64,000 bases of DNA from contig JANYIN010000163.1 in NCBI GenBank assembly GCA_025362035.1, forward strand, positions 1 to 64,000, in the 5' to 3' direction. Below the pieces are notes generated by a model. The model did not search any database and had not been told where the DNA came from. It was given only the letters and a program-made list of their open reading frames with translations. The stretch comes from Gemmatimonadaceae bacterium (GTDB lineage: Bacteria > Gemmatimonadota > Gemmatimonadetes > Gemmatimonadales > Gemmatimonadaceae). The translations under genes and the position numbers were made by a program. Below, piece after piece: positions 44,153-53,564 of this stretch. The first letter of the stretch is position 1, and the number at the start of each line of letters is the position of its first letter.

Positions 44153-45109
44153 GTGCGAACTCGATCGGTTCTTTTCGCGGTGGCCCTCTGGTCGACCGGA
44201 TGCCACTCCGGCGGAGCGGGGGCGTCGTTCGCCGGAACGTCCCTGTTGGCGCCCGCATCGGATGCTGAAGTGGCGCATGACGAACTGATGCAAGCCGATT
44301 TGAGCCGGGTGGATTCCGTGGCCAGATTGGGGCTCGCGAACGGGCTGGCGACGAGTTTTTCGAACGACGTTGTGTACTTACGCGGAGGCCTGCCCATCGT
44401 TCGCGGTCGCCTCGCGGTTCATGCCGTGGTGGCCGCCGAGTCGATCGGGCCGCACACGTCGGTCCGCTGGCAGCCGATTCGGGCAGAAACGAGCCGCGAC
44501 CGGCTGAGTGGCTTCTCGTACGGATACGCGATCTACGGTTCCGGCCGAGACGGCGCGCCGGCGATGCGAATCGATCGCTACATCGCCTTCTGGCGAAAGG
44601 CGGACGGGCGGTGGGTGATTTCGGGGTACGCGGAAACCTACGGTACGCCACCACCGTTACTCGCGCTGCCGAGCGCCGCGGCAGACTCCGCGCTGGCGGA
44701 TGTGCCGATGGGGCGGTCGCGTGGTGCACTGGACGCGTTGCGAGCCGCGGACAGCGATTTTTCACTCGACGCATCGAGGTTCGGCACCGGTGAGGCATTC
44801 GGCCGCTACGCCGCGGCGGACGCGCAGATCTTTTCGGCGCAAGGAGAGCTGCTCACGGGACCTGATGCGATTGCAGCGTCCTTCGGCGCGCCGGCTGTTG
44901 GGAGCCTGCTCGTCTGGCACCCCGTCACAGGGGAGGTTGCCGGCAGCGGGGATATCGGGTTTACGGTTGGCAACGCCGTGTACACCAGTCAGCGCGAGGA
45001 CGGTGTGCCTGTGGTGCGCTACTCAAAGTACCTCACGGTGTGGAAGAAGCAGCGTGACGGTACTTGGCGGTATGTCGTGGACGGTGGTAGCGCCCGACCG
45101 TCGATGTGA
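44153..45109 (+). CDS. Lipoprotein with two SnoaL/DUF4440-like domains
   Basis: A 318-residue exported protein. The GTG start at 44153 opens a lipoprotein signal (SVLFAVALWSTGC). Two NTF2-like repeats follow: ELMQADLSRVDSVARLG to YIAFWRKADGRWVISGYAE, and LRAADSDFSLDASRFG to YLTVWKKQRDGTWRYVVDGG. The repeated WRK.DG.W ending is typical for DUF4440/SnoaL proteins, which may be scaffold or isomerase folds. It has no catalytic set I can identify. The role is unknown. Confidence 0.75.
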   Translation: MRTRSVLFAVALWSTGCHSGGAGASFAGTSLLAPASDAEVAHDELMQADLSRVDSVARLGLANGLATSFSNDVVYLRGGLPIVRGRLAVHAVVAAESIGPHTSVRWQPIRAETSRDRLSGFSYGYAIYGSGRDGAPAMRIDRYIAFWRKADGRWVISGYAETYGTPPPLLALPSAAADSALADVPMGRSRGALDALRAADSDFSLDASRFGTGEAFGRYAAADAQIFSAQGELLTGPDAIAASFGAPAVGSLLVWHPVTGEVAGSGDIGFTVGNAVYTSQREDGVPVVRYSKYLTVWKKQRDGTWRYVVDGGSARPSM

Positions 45110-45358
45110 GAGGTGCCGCCACGGTCGATGGCAGCTCATCCGTGCGCATGGATGCGTCGTAAACATCTGCTTTGAATCATTTTGATACTGAAGCACTTGA
45201 AATCGGACCCTCCACCTCACTCATTTGTCGTAACGGCAAGCTCAGCTTGGCACGGATGCTGCCAGCAATGTTCGTCGCATAGCTATGCCCAGTGGCGTCG
45301 AAGCTGACCTGCCCAAGGGGACGTCCAACACACAATGAACGCGCAAGTGGAGAGAACC

Positions 45359-46480
45359 ATGACCATCCGTCGTTTCATCGCGCCCGCACTCGTCGGGCTT
45401 GTACTTCTTTATCCTACCGGGTCCGCCGTCGCACAGCAGGCCGGCTCAGTGGAGCTCGGGGCGTTCCTTCAGCTCGACCGCCTCGACCAGGCACTCCAGA
45501 CCAAGAAGCTGGGCGGTGGTGCCGGTGGTCTGGCCGGCATCTTTCTGTCGCCGCGCTGGGAGCTTTCGGCGGACGGTTCGTACACGCAGGCGGATCCCGC
45601 CGGCACGCGCGCAACAAAGGCGCAAATCAACTACTATCTCGGCCGTCTCAACTACAACATTCCCTTTGGTGGCACGCCCGGGAATGCAGTGATCCTCGGC
45701 CTTGGTGCCGGCGGCGACCGCCTGGATGCACACTCCGATTTTGTCTTTTCTCCCGCGCTCGGATTGCGTGCGATGCTGGCCGATGCAATCGGCCTTCGCT
45801 TCGACCTGATGGGGATGTTCGCGCCGAATCCAAACAGCGCGACGTTCAAGTTTCCGTCCACGCCAGGCGTGAACGATGGAGCGGCGTGGATGACGAACGC
45901 TGAGGCGCGCGTGGGCATCAGTTTCATGTTCGGGACGTCCCGGCCCGCCCCGGTCGCTGCTCCGATGCCACCGGTGTATACGGCGCCGCCTCCGGCACCG
46001 GCGCCGTTCGACAGCTCCGCAATCAAGGCGCGCATGCGCCAGGATTCGCTCGATGCGGCCAACCGCCGCGCCGCGGCGGAACGCGCGGCCGCAGAAAAGG
46101 CGCTCGCCGATGCGCGCTCGCTACTCAACGCGCCGATCTACTTCGACTATGACAAGTCGGAAATCCGCAACGATGCAAAGGCTGCCCTGGACAGCAAGCT
46201 TGGCCTGCTGCGGGCAAATCCGAGCATGAAGATTCGGATCGAAGGCAACACCGATTCTCGCGGCTCCAACGAGTACAACATGGCGCTCGGTCTGCGCCGT
46301 GCGAACGCGGCCCGCCGCTATCTCGTATCGCAGGGCATCGACGCGACCCGTTTTGAGGTGGTGAGCTATGGCGAAGAGCGCCCGGTGGATCAGGGGACGA
46401 CGGAAGAGGCGTATGCAAAGAATCGTCGCGATGACTTCGTCATCACGATCGGTGGCGACAACATGATGATTCCCAAGTAG
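45359..46480 (+). CDS. OmpA-family outer-membrane protein
   Basis: A 373-residue protein. The ATG at 45359 has a clear ribosome site (GGAGAG) and gives the signal RRFIAPALVGLVLLYPTGSA with cleavage near AVA-QQ; an ATG 24 nt upstream is in frame. Residues 30-185 form a beta-barrel-like domain. A Pro/Ala linker and an Ala-rich helix (LDAANRRAAAERAAAEKALA) come next, then the peptidoglycan-binding OmpA domain IYFDYDKSEIRNDAKAAL, GNTDSRGSNEYNMALGLRRA and the final KNRRDDFVITI. It probably ties the outer membrane to the cell wall. A perfect hairpin follows the stop. Confidence 0.92.
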   Translation: MTIRRFIAPALVGLVLLYPTGSAVAQQAGSVELGAFLQLDRLDQALQTKKLGGGAGGLAGIFLSPRWELSADGSYTQADPAGTRATKAQINYYLGRLNYNIPFGGTPGNAVILGLGAGGDRLDAHSDFVFSPALGLRAMLADAIGLRFDLMGMFAPNPNSATFKFPSTPGVNDGAAWMTNAEARVGISFMFGTSRPAPVAAPMPPVYTAPPPAPAPFDSSAIKARMRQDSLDAANRRAAAERAAAEKALADARSLLNAPIYFDYDKSEIRNDAKAALDSKLGLLRANPSMKIRIEGNTDSRGSNEYNMALGLRRANAARRYLVSQGIDATRFEVVSYGEERPVDQGTTEEAYAKNRRDDFVITIGGDNMMIPK

Positions 46481-46504
46481 TAAAAACGCTGGGATAGTGG
46501 GGCC

Positions 46505-46533
46505 GATGGCGCGCGGAATATCCGCGCGCCATC
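46505..46533 (+). terminator. Hairpin after the OmpA gene
   Basis: GATGGCGCGCGGA and TCCGCGCGCCATC make a perfect 13-bp stem with loop ATA, 24 nt after the stop. No T-tract follows, so it may need Rho or act as a transcript stabiliser. Confidence 0.5.
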
Positions 46534-46680
46534 GTCGTATCCCCCGTGAAATATGCGATTGCAATTGATGCAGGCGTAGCCATGTGACGAGCGTGTGGTG
46601 ATACGGGTCGGTGCCGTTGACGGGCTCGTCGTGTTGACGTGCCGCCCATCCCACCACCCGTGGAACACGGAGAGGTTCAC

Positions 46681-47142
46681 ATGCGCAGCCCCATCCTGCT
46701 CGGAGTCCTGTCGGTCGCGTCGATCGCCTGCGGAAGCTCGACGACCGCAACTCAACAGCCCGTCGTGTACGCGTCGGTGATGAACGGCAGCAACGAAGTG
46801 CCCGCACGGGCGACGACAGCCACTGGCACGGCAACCTACACGCTGTCAGGCAACACGTTGTCGTACGTCGTGACCGTGAGCGGATTGACCGGGCCTGCGA
46901 CGGCGTCGCACATTCACTCGGGCGCCAGTACGGTGTCAGGCCCGGTAATCGTTCCCTTCACGATCACCAACGGAACTGTCGCCTCAGGCCAGATCGATCT
47001 CTCGCAGCAGATCGTGTTCGGAACGTCGAGCATAACGGGCGATTCGTTGAAGGTGCTTCTCAACAACGGCGTCGCGTACACCAACGTGCACACGGCGCAG
47101 TTTCCTGGCGGAGAAATTCGCGGTCAGATCGTCAAGCAGTGA
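46681..47142 (+). CDS. CHRD-domain lipoprotein
   Basis: A 153-residue exported protein. The signal MRSPILLGVLSVASIAC ends in a lipobox. The rest is one CHRD domain: MNGSNEVPARATTATGTATY, then ATASHIHSGAS, and YTNVHTAQFPGGEIRGQI at the end. CHRD modules are extracellular beta domains named from chordin; their bacterial role is not known. The ribosome site GGAGAGG precedes the ATG at 46681. It stands in a run of exported proteins. Confidence 0.88.
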   Translation: MRSPILLGVLSVASIACGSSTTATQQPVVYASVMNGSNEVPARATTATGTATYTLSGNTLSYVVTVSGLTGPATASHIHSGASTVSGPVIVPFTITNGTVASGQIDLSQQIVFGTSSITGDSLKVLLNNGVAYTNVHTAQFPGGEIRGQIVKQ

Positions 47143-47286
47143 CGACGCGGGTCGTCGTGGGACAAACATGTCCAGATCATGCGGCGGTGTGACATGTGGA
47201 ACTCGCGCAGGATCCGGAGGTAATGAGCCGGGCGCGTGTTCGTCACAAACCGGAACGTGTCACACCCACGAGCGGGAGAAGAACCG

Positions 47287-47772
47287 ATGCGTCCTTTCAC
47301 GATCGCCATCATGGCCTTGACCGGCGTGGCCGCGGCGCAGGCGCAGCAGGCGCAAGCTCCGGCAAGGGCTCCGCAGAAGCAGGTAAGTGCTACACCCGCG
47401 TCCAGGCCGCGCGTGGGGTATGCGGCAACGCCGACACCACCCGACACCGTGCAGCTATCACGTCCGGTGTACTATCAGCCCCGCTACCTCACGATTGGTG
47501 CGCCGTACGTCGTGCTTTCTGACGGATCCGTGGCCGTGAATTTCGGAAACGGGTACGAACGCGTGCTTCGCGCATGCTCCACCTCGAACGCGACCGGAGT
47601 GTCCACCACCGAGCTTGGCCGCGACGCCCTGGGTCGGATTCCCGATCCGCCAGGAATCGCTGCCCTTCGTCCGGGGGCTCGAGGACAGGTCGCGGGCACG
47701 ATGCCCGCACAGAATGTCGCGGCCTGCTTCAATCGGGACGCGCAAGGCCAGCTGCAGATCGTGACGCGATGA
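47287..47772 (+). CDS. Small exported protein, unknown function
   Basis: A 161-residue protein with a signal peptide (MRPFTIAIMALTGVAAAQA) and a Gln/Ala/Pro-rich linker. The mature domain contains YLTIGAPYVVLSDGSVAVNF and two cysteines (VLRACSTSN and VAACFNRD), a likely disulfide. The ATG at 47287 follows a good ribosome site (GGGAGAAG). No family is recognised. It is convergent with the NlpC/P60 gene 48 nt later. Confidence 0.7.
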   Translation: MRPFTIAIMALTGVAAAQAQQAQAPARAPQKQVSATPASRPRVGYAATPTPPDTVQLSRPVYYQPRYLTIGAPYVVLSDGSVAVNFGNGYERVLRACSTSNATGVSTTELGRDALGRIPDPPGIAALRPGARGQVAGTMPAQNVAACFNRDAQGQLQIVTR

Positions 47773-47820
47773 CTGTACTGCAGCAGCCGAGCGGCACGAT
47801 CTACGTCGCCGGCGAAACGG

Positions 47821-48399
47821 TCAGCCGTTTCCGCCGCGCGTCGAGTCGGATGCCGCACCGGCCAGGACCCGCCGCACTCCGTGCCACGCGCGAATGAGCG
47901 AAGAGCTCGAACGCCCCAGGTCGCTTTCTATGACGCGACCGGCGCCGCTGCTCGCGTGCACGATGCGACCATTGCCGATGTAGATCCCCACGTGACTCAC
48001 GCCCTGCACGCCGTTGCCGAAGGTGAGCAAGTCGCCGGGGCGAAGACGCGTCCGGTCGCGAACCACCGCAAACCCTGACCTGGCCTGCTGCCGTGCCGTG
48101 CGCGGCATGTCGACCTGCAGCGAGGCCAGAACGTAGCGAACGAGTCCACTGCAGTCGAACCCATGCTCCGGACTGGTACCGCCGCGCACATACCGTCGTC
48201 CCACCTGAGCCTGCGCGAACGCGACGAGGGAGTCGCGCACTGAATGCGCCGATTCGCTGAAAGCGGCGAACGGCTTCGCTTTGTGGCGGGCGTCGCGCGG
48301 CGTCAGTGCGTTCGCGCTGGAAACCCACGAAAACGCGAGCACGCACCCCAGCAGGGCGCGCGATACGTGACTTCTGGGTGCGACGACGGTTGCAGGCAT
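47821..48399 (-). CDS. Exported NlpC/P60 peptidoglycan peptidase
   Basis: A 192-residue cell-wall hydrolase cutting the stem peptide. A signal segment (SRALLGCVLAFSWVSSANA) is followed by the NlpC/P60 domain: AQVGRRYVRGGTSPEHG, the nucleophile Cys83 in FDCSGLVRYV, and the catalytic His in VSHVGIYIGNGRIVHASS. Length and spacing match the single-domain family. The ATG at 48399 is chosen for the signal position; the frame opens to 48558, but that part contains no conserved sequence. A 306-nt gene-free stretch lies upstream. Confidence 0.85.
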   Translation of the reverse strand: MPATVVAPRSHVSRALLGCVLAFSWVSSANALTPRDARHKAKPFAAFSESAHSVRDSLVAFAQAQVGRRYVRGGTSPEHGFDCSGLVRYVLASLQVDMPRTARQQARSGFAVVRDRTRLRPGDLLTFGNGVQGVSHVGIYIGNGRIVHASSGAGRVIESDLGRSSSSLIRAWHGVRRVLAGAASDSTRGGNG

Positions 48400-48705
48400 G
48401 GCGGGGGTCCTGGAGTACGCACGAGACGCAAGGGTCTTGCGCGTCCGACAGACACCGGGGATCATCACGGTGAGGCTGCCCGGTTGATCGTACTTCAGCG
48501 GGCTACTGAGGTCAACCTTTCGGGCGAGCCCAGCTGAATGGTCCGTGGTTGTGGACACGACACCACAAACGGTTTGTGGGCATGAACTTGCGAGCCGACG
48601 AAGCCTGCCGCTGCCGCTGCGATTTCGATGCCCTGGGAAAGTACAAGCAACCGACTGCGGCGGTCCGTCGGCAAGCGGCGAGCCCGAAATCCCGACGGGC
48701 CGAAA
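48400..48705. other. 306-nt region without a gene
   Basis: The gap between the NlpC/P60 start and the queD stop contains one near-perfect palindrome (48563-48579) and otherwise no tRNA, terminator or ORF with a protein-like sequence that I can see. It probably holds the nlpC promoter on the minus strand. Confidence 0.5.
48563..48579. repeat. 17-bp palindrome CCACAAAC-G-GTTTGTGG
   Basis: Perfect 8-bp arms around one base. It lies 164 nt upstream of the NlpC/P60 start and 127 nt after the queD stop. The short centre suits a dimeric DNA-binding protein site better than an RNA hairpin. No regulator is assigned. Confidence 0.45.
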
Positions 48706-49074
48706 TCAGGCGGGCCCCCGATATACGCAGCCGCTCGTGCACGTCTCGCGAATCTCGATCGACACCAGCGGCAGTGTCGCCGCGAGTTGTGGCCAGATCC
48801 ACGCGGCCAGCCGCTCGCTGGTGGGATTCTCGAGACCTTCGATCTCGTTCAGGTACCGGTGATCCAGTTTTTCGTCCAGGTGGCGCCACGCCGCCTTGAG
48901 CTCGGCGAAGTCCATCACCCAGCCCGTGTGCGCCTGCACCGGCCCATGAATCGTGACGCGCACGTGAAAAGAGTGTCCGTGCAGTCGGGCGCACTTGTGT
49001 CCTTCCGGGACGTTTGGCAACCGATGCGCCGCTTCGAAGGTGAACTCCTTGAACAGTTCGACGTCCGTGGTCAT
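48706..49074 (-). CDS. queD: 6-carboxytetrahydropterin synthase QueD
   Basis: A 122-residue enzyme that turns 7,8-dihydroneopterin triphosphate into 6-carboxy-tetrahydropterin in queuosine synthesis. Zinc histidines lie in FEAAHRL and RLHGHSFHV, the catalytic Cys in [11 protein letters not shown]; the C-terminal [14 protein letters not shown] and [15 protein letters not shown] are family motifs. The ATG at 49074 overlaps the queE stop (ATGA); an upstream in-frame ATG would add 14 residues inside queE. It is the last gene of queC-queE-queD. Confidence 0.93.
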   Translation of the reverse strand: MTTDVELFKEFTFEAAHRLPNVPEGHKCARLHGHSFHVRVTIHGPVQAHTGWVMDFAELKAAWRHLDEKLDHRYLNEIEGLENPTSERLAAWIWPQLAATLPLVSIEIRETCTSGCVYRGPA

Positions 49075-49733
49075 CGGATTCCGAGTAGCTTGTGAGTCTG
49101 AAGGCTCAAACGCCACTGCGGATGCGCCATGCAGTACGCCAGCGCCGCCTGCGTGTTCGCCATGGTCTCATCGGGCGTCGGTCCGTCCAGCGGCTGCAGA
49201 AAGAACGCGTCGAAGTCGAGGTGTGCAAATCGTTCGGGCTGTGCATCCGGCTGTTGCTGTGGATACACGAGTTTGATCTCCTCGCCGTTCGTGAGGACGA
49301 GCGGCGCGTTGGACTTCGGGCTCACACACACATGATCGATGCCGGTCGGTGCTGATCGCGTGCCGTTGGTCTCGATCGCCACTTCGAAACCGCGGGCGTG
49401 CAGTGCGGCAACGGCCGGCGCGTCGAGTTGCAGCAGCGGCTCGCCGCCCGTGCACACCACGAGTGGCCGACCGCCGAAGGCACGCGTCTCGCGCGTGCTG
49501 GGCCACGCCGCAAGCACGGCGTCGGCCAGCGCGTCGGCCGTCGCGAATCGTCCGCCGTCCGGCCCGACGCCCACGAAGTCCGTGTCGCAGAAGGTGCACA
49601 CCGCGTCCTGCCGATCCCGCTCGCGACCCGTCCAGAGGTTGCAGCCGCTGAATCGGCAAAATACCGCCGAGCGACCGGCGTTCTGTCCTTCGCCCTGCAG
49701 CGTATAGAAGATCTCCTTTACCGTGTACGTCAT
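49071..49733 (-). CDS. queE: 7-carboxy-7-deazaguanine synthase QueE
   Basis: A 220-residue radical-SAM enzyme making CDG from 6-carboxy-tetrahydropterin. The cluster motif is the CX14CX2C variant known from Burkholderia-type Que[19 protein letters not shown] followed by TFCDTDF. The substrate- and Mg-binding [34 protein letters not shown] and VAIETNGT stretches are intact. Both ends overlap neighbouring genes by 4 nt (ATGA), so QueC, QueE and QueD are translationally coupled. Confidence 0.94.
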   Translation of the reverse strand: MTYTVKEIFYTLQGEGQNAGRSAVFCRFSGCNLWTGRERDRQDAVCTFCDTDFVGVGPDGGRFATADALADAVLAAWPSTRETRAFGGRPLVVCTGGEPLLQLDAPAVAALHARGFEVAIETNGTRSAPTGIDHVCVSPKSNAPLVLTNGEEIKLVYPQQQPDAQPERFAHLDFDAFFLQPLDGPTPDETMANTQAALAYCMAHPQWRLSLQTHKLLGIR

Positions 49734-50425
49734 GTGCCGTAGTCGGCCGGATCGTTCACGCCCGCCTCACTGAAGCCTCTGAGCCGAAGGCGACACGCAT
49801 CGCAATGGCCGCAAGCGATGCCGGCGACGGTCGGGTCGTAGCAGCTCAGCGTGAGGGCGTAGTCGACGCAAAGGGAAATCCCGAGCTGGACGATCTCCCG
49901 CTTGGTGAGCTGCAGGAGCGGCGTCTGGATCCGGATGGGCATCGTGCCGTCCACCCCACCACGCGTAGCGAGATTCGCCATCCCCTGGAATGCGGTCACG
50001 TACTCGGGCCGACAATCGGGATAGCCCGAATAATCGAGTGCATTCACACCGATGAAGATGTCGGAGGCGTTGAGCACTTCGGCCCACGCCAAACAGAACG
50101 ACAGAAAAATGGTGTTGCGCGCCGGCACGTACGTGACCGGAATACCATGCGAGATAGCGTCATCCGTCCGGTCCTTTGGCACCGGGATATCCGACGTGAG
50201 CGCTGAACCGCCGAAAGTTCGGAGATCGATGTCCACGACGATATGGTCGCTCACACCATAATGACGGGCCACACGCCGCGCCGCGTCGATCTCCGATGAA
50301 TGGCGCTGCCCGTAACGGAACGTCATGGCGTGGACGTCGAAACCCTGCTGCACGGCGAGCGCGAGCATCGTCGTCGAGTCGAGGCCGCCGGACAAGAGCA
50401 GGACGGCGGGCGGAGACGTGGACAT
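49730..50425 (-). CDS. queC: 7-cyano-7-deazaguanine synthase QueC
   Basis: A 231-residue ATP-dependent enzyme converting CDG to preQ0. The PP-loop [17 protein letters not shown] is at the N-terminus, [17 protein letters not shown] and [18 protein letters not shown] are the family centre, and the zinc site is [20 protein letters not shown]. It leads the que operon. The reductase QueF and the GTP cyclohydrolase are not in this window; the product may feed queuosine in tRNA. Confidence 0.95.
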   Translation of the reverse strand: MSTSPPAVLLLSGGLDSTTMLALAVQQGFDVHAMTFRYGQRHSSEIDAARRVARHYGVSDHIVVDIDLRTFGGSALTSDIPVPKDRTDDAISHGIPVTYVPARNTIFLSFCLAWAEVLNASDIFIGVNALDYSGYPDCRPEYVTAFQGMANLATRGGVDGTMPIRIQTPLLQLTKREIVQLGISLCVDYALTLSCYDPTVAGIACGHCDACRLRLRGFSEAGVNDPADYGT

Positions 50426-50548
50426 GCACCGAATCTAACAGCCATCCGTGCCCAACGAGCCACGGCAGGAAGCCTCGACGGACGCGATACCCATGCGGGT
50501 GATGCGTGAAGATCCGCGCATTCGGGTCGGTTGCCTCGACTGTCGGGG

Positions 50549-51670
50549 CTACTGTGCCAGCGCCTGCTCCAGGTCGGCAATCAAGTCGTCGGGATGTTCC
50601 AAGCCCACCGACACGCGCAACAGGTTGGGCGGCGCCAGCGTCGCGGCTCCCTCAACCGATGCACGATGCTCGATCAACGACTCCGTGCCTCCGAGACTCG
50701 TCGCCCGGGTGAACAGCTTGAGCCGGTGCGTGAATTGGAGCGCGGCCGACTCACCACCGCGAACCTGAATGCTGAGCATGCCGCCGAAATCACTCATCTG
50801 ACGCGCCGCGATGTCATGGCCGGGGTGCGTCGGGAGCCCAGGATAGTGGACGGCGTCGATGGACGGGTGAGTAGAAAGATACCCGGCCACCGCCGCGGCA
50901 TTCGCGCAGTGCGCGCGCATGCGCCACGGCAACGTGCGAATACCGCGGAGCAGCAACCAGCAGTCGAACGGAGACGGCACGACCCCCGCGAGACGCTGGG
51001 TCAGTCGCACTCGTTCCACGAACTCGTCGTCGTGTCTGGCGATCAGGGCGCCACCAAGCAGATCACTGTGCCCGCCAAGGTACTTCGTGGTGGAGTGCAT
51101 CACGACGTCGGCTCCGAGGTCCAGCGGGCGTTGAAGCACCGGGGTGGCCCACGTGTTGTCCACTACGCACCGCGCGCCAACCGAGTGCGCAAGCTCGGCG
51201 AGACGCGCGACGTCCACGACGCGGACGAGCGGGTTGGACGGCGTCTCCACCCAGACCACCTTCGTATTGGGGCGCAACGCGCGCTCCACGGCGTCGAGGT
51301 TCGACATATCCACGACGCCGGCATCCAAACCCCATCTGGCGAAGATTTCGCGAAGTTGGCGCAGCGTGCCGAAGTAGGCGTCGTCCGGTGCTAACACGTG
51401 ATCGCCCGGGGCCAGCGCCTGAAAGACCGCCATCGTCGCACCCGAGCCTGAGGCGTACGCAAGCGCCGCCGAGCCGCCCTCCAGGGCCACCAGCGAGCGC
51501 TCGAGCGATTCGCGATTCGGGTTCGACGTCCGCGCATATTGATGCCCGGCCCGATAGGAGCCGTCCATCTCTCGCTCGAAGGTGGATGAGAGGTGAATGG
51601 GCGTGGTCAAGGCGCCGGTGCCGGGATCGACTTCGTGTCCGGCGTGCACGGCCACCGTTTCGATGCGCAT
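50549..51670 (-). CDS. Cystathionine gamma-synthase/lyase-family PLP enzyme
   Basis: A 373-residue Cys/Met-metabolism PLP enzyme. The cofactor lysine is in MHSTTKYLGGHSDLLGG, the ring-stacking Tyr in YARTSNPNRESLE, and the phosphate loop in YASGSGATMAVFQ. The C-terminal region has the SLGGTESLIEHRAS motif. Family members are cystathionine gamma-synthase (MetB), gamma-lyase and O-acetylhomoserine sulfhydrylase; the sequence does not settle which. It is 123 nt upstream of queC on the same strand, with no clear functional link. Confidence 0.88.
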   Translation of the reverse strand: MRIETVAVHAGHEVDPGTGALTTPIHLSSTFEREMDGSYRAGHQYARTSNPNRESLERSLVALEGGSAALAYASGSGATMAVFQALAPGDHVLAPDDAYFGTLRQLREIFARWGLDAGVVDMSNLDAVERALRPNTKVVWVETPSNPLVRVVDVARLAELAHSVGARCVVDNTWATPVLQRPLDLGADVVMHSTTKYLGGHSDLLGGALIARHDDEFVERVRLTQRLAGVVPSPFDCWLLLRGIRTLPWRMRAHCANAAAVAGYLSTHPSIDAVHYPGLPTHPGHDIAARQMSDFGGMLSIQVRGGESAALQFTHRLKLFTRATSLGGTESLIEHRASVEGAATLAPPNLLRVSVGLEHPDDLIADLEQALAQ

Positions 51671-51827
51671 GCGTCAGATCGGGAATGGGCCGGCACTGTC
51701 GCCGACGCGGGAAGATATCGGAGGTGCCCGTGATGCAACATGGCGCCGACACATCGTGTAACATTGCTCCACCAACGTGTCTCCCGCCATTCTCACATCA
51801 CACACCACCCGAAAGGATGCACTCGTG

Positions 51828-53537
51828 ATGCGCATATCCTTGCTCGCACCCGCTGCCGCACTGGTGTTCCTGCCGATCGGACTCGCTGCCCAGAGCGCCC
51901 CGCGCGGTGCCGCGCAGCCGCACTCGCTGCCGCTAAAGTTCAAAGCCAAGCCGACGACGGCCGAAATCACGATCACGGATCTGATGTCGCGGCTGTATGT
52001 CTTCGCGGACGACTCCATGCAGGGCCGCGAAGCGGGAACGCCGGGCGCGATGAAGGGCACGCTTTACATCGCCAACGAGCTGAAGAAGCTCGGCCTCCGG
52101 CCGGCCGGCGACAGCGGCACGTACTTCCAGAGCGTTCCCTTCATCTCCCGGAGATTCTCGCGTTTGACGTCGCTGTCCATCGAGGGAGGCCTGTTCACGG
52201 GATTCGCCGACTTCGTGGCGCTTCCATTTCGCGGCGCACTCCCGCGTCCACTCAACGGCGCCGCGGGCGTGTTCGGCGGCGAGTTCGGTGACACGTTGCA
52301 CGCGCTGACGGCCGAGCAGGCGCGGGGGAGACTAGTGGTGGTGACGTCCCCGACCGGCACGATCGGCCGCATTCCCGCCAGCAGTCCGCTGATGCAGGCC
52401 GCGGCGGTGGCGGTGATTGGTGGCGACATGATGAGCGCGCGCGAGCAGGCGCTCGCGAGTACGCCCTCGTTCACGCTCCAGTCTACTGCCGATAGTCCGA
52501 CCGTGCCGGTTACGATGATCATCACGCCGTTCATGGCCCAGCGCCTTTTGGGCGGCGCGCCTGCGACGCTGGCGGTCGGCACGCTGGGCAAGCAGGTGGT
52601 GGGGAACCTGATCTTCGACGAGGCGCCCGCGCCCACCAGGAACGTGGTCGCCATTCTGCCGGGCTCCGATCCCCGACTCAGCGGGCAGTACGTGGCGATC
52701 GGTGCACACAGCGATCACATCGGCCTGCGCGCCGCCGGACCCGTCGATCATGACTCGCTGCACGCGATCAACGCCAAACGCTATTTCGCCACCGACAATC
52801 CGAGTGGGACGCCGCGCACGTCTGAGCAGCGCGACGGATTGAATCTTCGGTTGTCGGCGCTTCAGGTGAATGTGGACAGCATGCGCAGGGTCCGGCCAGC
52901 GCGGCGCGATTCGATCAACAATGGCGCCGATGACGACGGGTCCGGGACGGTCACGGTGCTGGAAGTCGCCGAAGCGTTCGCGAAGGGGAAGGTGAAGCCT
53001 CGCCGCTCGCTGCTGTTCGTCTGGCACACAGGCGAGGAAAAGGGACTGCTGGGCTCGCGCTTCTTCATCGACCATCCGACGGTTCCGCGCGATTCCATCG
53101 TGGCACAAATCAACATCGACATGGTGGGTCGCGGCGCGGCCGCGGACCTTCCTGCCGGCAGCGATCGATACCTGCAACTCGTGGGTTCTCGTCGTCTCTC
53201 CTCCCAGCTCGGCGACCTGACCGAGGTGGTGAACAAGGAGCAGAAATCACCGTTCGTACTCGACTACGCGTATGACGCGAACGGTCATCCCGAGAACATC
53301 TACTGCCGCAGCGATCACTACAACTACGCCCGCTACGGCATTCCGGTGGTCTTCATGACAACGGGACTACATGGCGACTATCATCAGGTGACGGACGAGC
53401 CGCAGTACATCGACTATCCGCACATGGCACGGATTGGCCAGTTCGTGCTTGCGCTGACGACTCGTGTTGCCGGGCTCGATCACCGGCCCGTGGTGGACAA
53501 GGAGAAGCCGGATCCGGCCGGCGTCTGCAAGCAGTAG
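51828..53537 (+). CDS. Exported M28-family metallopeptidase
   Basis: A 569-residue exported aminopeptidase-like enzyme. The ATG at 51828 gives a signal peptide (RISLLAPAAALVFLPIGLAA, cleaved near AAQS). A PA-domain-like insert occupies about residues 125-255. The two-zinc M28 site is visible: IGAHSDHIG, NNGADDDGSGTVTVLEVAEA, WHTGEEKGLLGS, INIDMVGRG and a C-terminal TGLHGDYHQVTDEP. It probably cuts peptides in the periplasm or outside. It is divergent from the cystathionine-synthase-like gene, with 157 nt between starts. Confidence 0.9.
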   Translation: MRISLLAPAAALVFLPIGLAAQSAPRGAAQPHSLPLKFKAKPTTAEITITDLMSRLYVFADDSMQGREAGTPGAMKGTLYIANELKKLGLRPAGDSGTYFQSVPFISRRFSRLTSLSIEGGLFTGFADFVALPFRGALPRPLNGAAGVFGGEFGDTLHALTAEQARGRLVVVTSPTGTIGRIPASSPLMQAAAVAVIGGDMMSAREQALASTPSFTLQSTADSPTVPVTMIITPFMAQRLLGGAPATLAVGTLGKQVVGNLIFDEAPAPTRNVVAILPGSDPRLSGQYVAIGAHSDHIGLRAAGPVDHDSLHAINAKRYFATDNPSGTPRTSEQRDGLNLRLSALQVNVDSMRRVRPARRDSINNGADDDGSGTVTVLEVAEAFAKGKVKPRRSLLFVWHTGEEKGLLGSRFFIDHPTVPRDSIVAQINIDMVGRGAAADLPAGSDRYLQLVGSRRLSSQLGDLTEVVNKEQKSPFVLDYAYDANGHPENIYCRSDHYNYARYGIPVVFMTTGLHGDYHQVTDEPQYIDYPHMARIGQFVLALTTRVAGLDHRPVVDKEKPDPAGVCKQ

Positions 53538-53564
53538 ACGGTCTGCGCTCGGCGGCGACGCTGA

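Noticed and set aside
48661-48710. Repeated CCGAAATC-like words at the end of queD
   Set aside because: Two short imperfect copies only; chance is likely.
50426-50548. preQ1 riboswitch upstream of queC
   Set aside because: No recognisable preQ1 aptamer pattern in the 123-nt gap on the minus strand.
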